Positions 51,201-60,200 of a DNA stretch of 64,000 nucleotides are shown piece by piece (the first letter of the stretch is position 1; each line of letters begins with the position of its first letter). Under the pieces are notes generated by a model that saw only the letters and a program-made list of their open reading frames with translations, had not been told where the DNA came from and searched no databases. Origin of the DNA: Corydoras sp. C115 (taxonomy: Eukaryota > Chordata > Actinopteri > Siluriformes > Callichthyidae); the NCBI GenBank assembly GCA_019802505.1, contig JAFMOC010000031.1, positions 5,133,501 through 5,197,500 of the forward strand, written 5' to 3'. A program made the translations under genes and the position numbers.

Positions 51201-54200
51201 TTGCATGTGGCTGTCGTACATTAAACATTTATAGAAATGTATATTGCAAACAGATTTTTTTTGTTTTTTTAATTCCTAAAAACAGTAATATCTTTACCAC
51301 AAGCTGCTTTGTTGTTCACAAACACAAAGGAGTCCTTGGTGTTGCTGACCATAAGTGAACGCTAAACAGGAGGAACATATTAACCAGTATAGCTGGACAT
51401 GCTCTCTGACATGAATGTGCCTCAGTCCACAAATCAAGTTCGAGTTTGCTTTTAAAGAAATTGACTGGCCCACAGTTCTTATATTAAACACTTTTGGGAT
51501 TAAATAGAACAGTAAAACTCATCCAACATTACCAGTGTCTGATCTTACAAATAGACAGTAATTCCCACAGACACACTCCGGATCTTTTAAAAATGCTCTG
51601 AGTGGAAGCTGTTAAGCAGCACGTTAGAGGACCTACTTAGAATGTGTAGGTGTCTCAGTTCTGTTGTCCCTATAGTTTATATTAGGTTCCTGATAATGAC
51701 TCATAGTCATCTAACAAATGCCTTCCTCCCACATTATACAGTGTTCTTACAATTCACCCAAAACATAATGACTGTTCAAGCTTATGTCTACTTTAACTCG
51801 TGCAAGGTAATGTTCCTAGCTTTTGGCCATTGTACATTTATTTGAATTGAATATGTATTTTAAAACTGAAGTCAAAAGTCTCCCACCTTAAACTCTCTGA
51901 TCATGTTATCAAAACTGCCCGTTCCTGCAGATTCCTTCTTTACAACATAAAGAAGATCAGACCCTTCTTGACTGAACATGCTACCCAACTGCTTGTTCAA
52001 GCCCTAGTCCTATCCCGGCTTGATTATTGTAATGCGCTATTTGCCGGTATCCCAGCTTCCACAATCAGACCTCTTGAACTGTTTAAAAACTCTGCATCCC
52101 GACTCGTGTTTAACCAGCCCAAGCGAACTCATGTTACTCCATTACTCATTTCCCTCCATTGGCTCCCTGTAGCTCGCATTCAGTACAAGTCACTGACTCT
52201 GGTCTACAGAACCACTTCTGGATCTTCTCCCTCCTACCTTCACTCTATCTTTTCAAAATACACTCCGACTCGTTCACTTCGCTCCATTGATGATTGCCGC
52301 CTGGCGATTCCACCTCACCGAGGAGCTCATTCTTACTCCGTGGCGTTCACCACTGTAAAATGGTGGAACGATCTTCCCAACTCTGTCCGTAAGGCAGAAT
52401 CACTAAACAGTTTTAAGAAACTACTGAAGACGCATCTCTTTAACAAATACCTGTTGTAAAAAAAAAAAAAAAAGGGGCGGGGGGGCGCAGCATCAAATAA
52501 CAATCAGGTTTGATGAATTTTCAGTATGGTTGGTTTTCTGCATAACTTCTGACTTGTAATGTTCTCATTTGTAAGTCGCTTTGGATAAAAGCGTCTGCTA
52601 AATGACTAAATGTAAATGTTCATTGATGAGTGCAGAGGTGAGTGGTTGATTTATTTGATAATGTAAATAAGTCTGCATATCTTTTGTTGGCTTATTATGA
52701 TGATTGCTGAGTGCAGTGAAACACGGGCATCAGCTGAAATTGCTTACTAACATATTACCCAGCACATAAAAGCAGTGTGTCGGAATGACGAAGCATGCTT
52801 GTATCCCTTAAGGTGCCCTTTTTTACCATGATGCCCATTAACATGGATGTTGTTTTTTGGTAGTCATTAATATAAAGTAACACCAGTGCAACCACATACT
52901 ATCAGAAATGCAAGCTTTTAGCTGCACGCTGATGACGAGCAACAGAGATCACCCGATGCTTTGTCATGCTGTAATTTTTGTTGTCTACAGTAATTTATAA
53001 AACCACATGGCTTAATATCATTCTGTTGTTTATGTAGCAAAGTTAGAAGAATAAATGTAATGTCATTGTCAGGATAATCACAAATTCACAAATGTTAGTT
53101 GCAAATATGATAATAGATTATAAAGCATGCAGTTTCCTTCTTCTTGAGCAGGACACTCAAATACTTTTTCCTTTTGTTTTACATTCAAAAGTTGACCAAA
53201 GAAGCTGAACTTTTTATATTGTCACATAAATATTATAGCATAAGCACAATTTTGCCTTTTTGTTTATGATGTGTATGGTGGGTGGTCTTACCCCCTCTCT
53301 TTATCTGTTCAGGGCCCTTTTCGACTACGATCGCACCAGGGACAGCTGCTTGCCCAGCCAGGGCCTGAGCTTCTCATATGGAGACATTCTGCATGTAATC
53401 AACGCCTCTGATGATGAGTGGTGGCAGGCGCGGCTCGTCACGTCCCACGGCGAGAGTGAGCAGATTGGGGTCATTCCCAGCAAGAAAAGGTACTGTGTTA
53501 TCAGTCACAGAAACACACGGTGTTTAAACGGTAGTAAACTTTGTCATCATGGAGTAAACAACACAAATTTAGGTTTGAGTCCATATTCTGAAGTGTTAAC
53601 CAAAGATAGAGTTTTTATTATATTCATTCATTCATTCATTATCTCCCGCTTTATCCTCTATTATGGGGAACCCCACCGCGAGTGGGGTTCCCCATGCCCA
53701 TCCAGGGGAGAACGTCTCGGGTGCTGGGCAGATAGACCCAGGACAGGGCGCCAATCCATCGCTGGGCACACACTCACTCACACAGACACACTCTATATAG
53801 GGCAATTTTGAGAATTCAATTGACTTGATCCATGTTTTTGGACTGTGGGAGGAAACCGGAGAACCTGGAGGAAACCCACGCGGACACGGGGAGAACATGG
53901 AAACTCCACCCAGATGGGGATTCGAACCGGGAATCCCTAGCGCTGAGAGGCGAACGTGCTAACCACTAAGCCACCGTGCCGCCCATTTTTATTATAAGTC
54001 TATATAATTATATATACTGCTATTATAATTGAATTTTCATTCAGTTGCTTTTTACAAAGCAAACAAGTTTTGTCTTTATTTTTATACCTCTGTGACTCCT
54101 AAGGCTGTGTCCATACTTATGAACTATATAAAGCTATTTGAACACCTACACATTACATCCACAGGAGCATTTATAACTCTCTGTTCTAAGTTTGTACCGT

Positions 54201-57200
54201 TTTTTTTTAATTGTTTTTAAAATGGGGCAAATGGTGTTTTAATATAACACTGTGTCTATGGACAGTCCCACTTAATGAAATGTTTAATTAATGGTATATC
54301 TTTTTATTTATATTGTTATTTGATTATCATTGTGGTAGTTAAGCATCCACAAGTGCCTGTTTATTTCAAAGGACCAGGTGTTTTTATTTTAAAGTCAGTT
54401 TAAAAGATTAAAAATGCAGTAAAATGAAGATGTCTGGTAATAACCTACAGTGTCTGAGAAAAACCTGAATGCACAATACAGTGTGTTATGAATCATTATT
54501 TATGGTGCGGGTGTTTAAACTATGGAATTGCCGACTGTGTGTACACAACAAATATGTACACACAGTAAACAATACGCGAGTCGTCATCAAAATGCTTTAG
54601 GAAGAATGGCTGAACTGGTACCTGTCGACATTTTAAAATGACATTTACACTTAAATTTGAGCGTGCATTTAATGAACCATTTAAAGGTTAAACAAAATGT
54701 TTGTGGTGGTAAATATGATGGTTGTCTACTTTAAGACATGAAGAGCAACAATATTGTTTACAATTTGACATCGTTTTCTGTTTCAGGGTCGAAAAGAAAG
54801 AGCGTGCTCGTTTAAAAACAGTCAAGTTCCATGCTAGAACAGGCATGATCGAGTCCAACAGGGTGAGTGTGGCACTGCTTCTTACCCCTAACCTCTCCTG
54901 TGTGAGCTGTGTGGTAACTGACCCACTTTATGTGAGAATGATGCCTCATCATTGTAGTTGGCTCCCATTACAGACACATCTCATGTGTCACTGGTTTCAT
55001 AGCAGTCAGCAGATACACACAGGTGTAGCCTGTAGTCAGACCGAAGGTGCCATCACCATACTTTGTTGGTGGCTGATGTAAAAGTTTGCCGCTGCTGTTT
55101 GTTTGCCATCCATTGTTCAAGCAACAATGATGTAATGGTCCTTTATTAAACTGACATCATGTTTCTTTGTAATATTGCATGTTTGGATTTCGGTTGATCA
55201 TTCATTGTCCTTTATTCATGGAAATCCATCGATTGATTTATTTTGTCTCTTTTCTGCATGACTGTTTTGTGTGTGCGGGTGTCGACCGCACTGAAACCCG
55301 TTTGTTCTGTTTGTTTCATCTCTCATTCCCACTCCTCCCACGTGATCATCTCCATGCAGCCAGTCAAAGTAAAGCGCAAAAAAAGCTTCAACCTCTCACG
55401 CAAGTTCCCGTTTTACAAGAGCAAGGAGAATATTGTGCAGGAGATGGTGGAGTCTGAACGTAAGTACGTGTGTGTGTAGGCATGGGGAGGGGGTGTCGGA
55501 GCTTTAACACTGTCCTTCATGCTGCATCCTCCTCTCACCTCTGGGACCGTGTACCACTGGCTTTGGTGCCTATTATGCTTTAATGTTTTCACCAGGGACA
55601 CAGAACAACCAATCAGAGTACAGTATGCGCTCTGGCTTCTGTGCTCTCTCAGTAAAGGCTCAGATGTCTGCTGCTCACTGGTGCAGAGATGCACTAATAC
55701 TCTTGATGCTGTGCTAGATCTAGTATCATTGATGCACTGATTAATTCTGGCCTCTGGATGTGGGGGTTCACACCCGCGGTAAAGTAATGCAACAAAGTGA
55801 AAGAATCTGACAATATCATTTTAGGCTGATATTCAGCAAACTCAGAAAAAAACTAAAAATTAAGAAAAAATTAATTTTAACTTAATTTCGAGACATTGTG
55901 TGTTTATTGTACAGGTTTCTAAAGCACAGCTATGTTGTGTTAGTGTCCCTCTCACCAGTGAGCGCCGCTCCTTTCTCTCAGCCTTTAACTAACATCTCGT
56001 TTTCTTTCTGTCTGCTCTTTTCTCCTGTTTTCTCTACTTTCAACTGTCGGGACGCTCAGGACTTCCCAGGGTTAAGCGATGACTTTTATGGATCAAAGAG
56101 TTTGAGTAAGTGTGAGGTTGTGTTGTTAAGCAGATGTACTATGAGCTTACCATGACTGCTCTACACACACTCACAGTACATGCTCTACATGCCCACCCTC
56201 TTTATATACACATTATACAGTATATATACATTTTATAAAAAATGTCAAATTTTCTTTGTCCAACATTTAAATTTATTTTGTGTGCGTATTTAAAGTCAAT
56301 TTGCTTATATGTAGTGAATTATTGAGAACATCTCTCATTTATGACGATTCTAACAGCGAATGAGATCCTGCAGTTAGCAGCAAATGACCTGGAAAATAGA
56401 CAGGAACATTTACAATAGTGCTTTAAACTTTGAAATTTTGCCGATTTATGCAAAAATACAAAAATTATTCACACAAGATAACAGTCTTGAGTCTTATGTT
56501 TTGTTATTTATATAATCCAATATTACGGATCTGTGAGTTTCAGAAGTTTGTGATCCTTTGCTTTTTTACTTTTTGATGTGATCCGCTATCATGCAGCAGT
56601 AGCTGCAGTGTGACTGCTGAGCAGACAGAAATTCTTTTGTTATCAGTGATGGCAAGCTGTTCGGGACCGAATCTAGCAGATTCAGCAGAGTGATACTACA
56701 ACCACCTCGTTTTAACTTTAACTATGGGATAACGTTTCTGTGCTGAAAAGCAGGTTTTTTTTTCAGACATCATGTGTCTGTCATACCCTGAAACACTCTC
56801 GTAATAGTTAGACTTTAGTTAGATAATAGTAATAGCTAATAGTTAGATTTTTCAACAAATTTCACACATTGTTCTGAAAAAAAGATTTCATCTTACAACA
56901 CTGCCAGACACCACACCATTTAATGTTCTCTTGTTGACTTATAATAAGCAAAAGGCTGTCTTAATGTAATTACCCTGTGCTTGTTTGTGGCCTTGCACAA
57001 TGTTAGACATTCTATATTTGTAGTGATCTTTGCTGCTCAGTCTCTCCTACAGAGGGGAATAATTGTCTGTAGGAGACAGACAATTTTTTTTTTTACATTT
57101 TTAAACGAACTACAGATGTTTATCATCCACACTGTAAAGTGATTTAGCAGGTTAACCTATAAAACTTGAGTTTTGTATGAGCTGAGTGTGTAGGGTGATG

Positions 57201-60200
57201 CTCAGTGTGGCTGGTGATTCACTTGATAAAATGCTTGTCCTCCCCTTCCTTCGGAATTTAAATAATCTCTATGTAATCTTTTAATATTTCCTCTTTTTCA
57301 CGTTGCTTTATTAACCCTGTGGATTCGATCAGGTTTGAGCTTTAGAAATGTGTAAGGACCCTGAAGAAGCCAGCAAGATATTAGAGTTCCATAAGGCTGT
57401 TGTGAGCTCTCAGCTTGCCGTTATCAAGGGCCCCTGTAAATGTTTGATGATGGTTGAGTTCAGGTGGCTGTGGGGGAAAGTCCATGACAGTCAGCAGTTC
57501 CATTCTTTGCTGGTCTTCAAGTAGTGTTTCAGAACCTTTAAGGTGACTGTTGGTAGTTTAGCATGTTCATGATTTTTGCTTTAGTTGTCAGCTCATTATT
57601 TCAGGTTTTTCACAGTAAACATGATGTTCAATCATCTGATTTGTGTTTTCAATGGAATACATTTAGTTTCCTAAATACCAAATATTTTCCGTTCCTAAGA
57701 TAGAAATACGTCAGAAATGAACCAATGTGGTCCTGACAGTTTTCCACATTTTAGTGAAGGATTACTTTCTGGAGATCCATGTGCATCATTCTGATGTAAG
57801 CAATCAGCTGGCAGGTCAGGTACGCACTTGCTTGTAGGTCACTGGCAGGTCAGGTACTGGATGTCGTTACTGTGACGTGAAGTTTTGCGAGAGGTTCAGA
57901 ATTTGGCTAAAACCTGCTTACTGAAAGCAAGACATTAGAAATTAATTAATTCATTCATTATCTCCCGCTTTATCCTCTATTAGGGTCGTGGTGGGGTTCT
58001 CCATTCCCATCCAGGGGAGAACGTCTCGGGCGCTGGGAGATACACCCAGGACAGGGCGCCAATCTATCGCTGGGCACACACTCACTCACACAGACACACT
58101 CTATATGGGGCAATTTGGAGAACTCAATTGACTTGATCCATGTTTTTGGACTGTGGGAGGAAACCGGACCCTGGAGGAAACCTACGCGGACACGGGGAGA
58201 ACATGGAAACTCCACCCAGATGGGGGGATTCGAACCGGGAATCCCTAGCGCTGAGAGGCGAACGTGCTGACCACTAACCACCGTGCCGCCTATTAGAACA
58301 TAAAATACAGAAAAATAACACTGCTATACAAACTGAATCAGGTCACATTTTATTACGACTCTAGAAATTATAAGAATTGGATAAAAAAATGCACAATGTC
58401 TACTTTAATCTAATAAAGTAATTTCGGTTGGCTGTTCCCTCAGTCTCGTACAGATGTCATCAGTATGTAGTAAGATTTTCTGGAGGTATCTGAAGACTGG
58501 TTATCTTTTGGCAAGAGGTGGTGGATCACTTTCTAATGTATTGGTGCAGATGAGGCTATAGGAAGTCCTGACCAGGGAGTGGAGCTCACTTGGGACTTTG
58601 TTAGAGGAAATACTTCATTTCCTATTATTACTACTTCCTATCGTGTTCCATTGAAGGAAACCGTGTCTGTGTGTCTGTCTGCTTTTCACTCTGCTCTCGT
58701 TCCTTGCTGTGATGTGTCTAGTTCTGTGTGTATGATGTCATTTTGTGAACATGTGCTTATGGTTGGAATCTTCTGTTCTTTCTGCAGAGTGTTTGACGTC
58801 GAACACCAGTGACAGTGAGAGCAGCTCCAGTAAGTGACACATCATCCACCGTTTCATACTGAACTATCAAAAAAAAAAATATCCAAATTGTTTCTTTAAT
58901 AGTCTGAATCTTTATACTTTGTGCTTTATAGAGGGACAGGAGGACACGATTCTGTCGTATGAGCCGGTGATTCGACAGGAGAGTGAGTGTTCTGTATTCT
59001 GTATTTGAACGTGAAAACTCGATTCTTATCTTTTAAAATATTACAAAGCGTTATTCATTCATTATCTCCCACTTTATCCTATATTAGGGTCGCGGTGGGG
59101 TTCCCCATGCCCATCCAGGGGAGAACATCTCGGGCGCTGGGCAGATAGACCCAGGACAGGGCGCCAATCCATCGCTGGGCACACACACACTCACCCAGAC
59201 ACACTCTATATGGGGCAATTTTGAGAATTCAATTGACTTGATCCATGTTTTTGGACTGTGGGAGGAAACCAGAGAACCCGGAGGAAACCCACGCGGACAC
59301 GGGGAGAACATGGAAACTCCACCCAGATGGGGATTCGAACCGGGAATCCCTAGCGCTGAGAGGAGAATGTGCCAACCACTAAGCCACCGTGCCGCCTAAT
59401 TCGTTATTGTTCTTTCTTTCTTTTTTCTTTTTGTTTTTTTGAACTAGTCCACTACACGAGGCCGGTGATCATTCTGGGTCCAATGAAGGACCGAGTAAAT
59501 GACGACCTGATCTCAGAGTTTCCTCATAAGTTTGGATCCTGTGTTCCCCGTAAGTATATAAAGTGTTTTCAGAGCTTGTCAGTTCTCCATCAGAACTTGG
59601 AACTGAACTTCATCCATCCACCTTCAGATACAACTCGTCCACGGCGGGAGAATGAGATGGATGGACAGGATTACCACTTCGTGGCCTCGAGAGAGCAGAT
59701 GGAGAAAGACATTCAGGACAACAAGTTTATTGAAGCAGGACAGTTCAATGAGAATCTGTATGGGACGAGCATCCTGTCGGTCCGGGCCGTGGCTGAGCGG
59801 GTTCGTAACACAGTCCACGTTTTAAAACAAATTTATTAGTAGACTTTACTAATGACTTTATGAATTAGTGCTGAAACTGTTGTTCTTGCACCTGCTGTAG
59901 GGGAAGCATTGCATCCTGGATGTATCTGGGAATGCCATAAAGCGACTCCAGCAGGCGCAGCTCTACCCAATTTCCATTTTCATCAAGCCGAAGTCCGTCG
60001 AAGCTCTGATGTAAGTGTTCGTTTATCCACAAACTGAATTATAACCGACTTAATGCAGGTCTCATTTAAAGTTCTTTAGATTCTATTATTATTATCCATC
60101 AATCCATCCATTATCTCACTTATTCCTATACTAGGGGGATGATGGTGTGCCGCCCCGCCCATCCAGGGCAGGGTGCAAATCTATCACTGAGCACACACTA

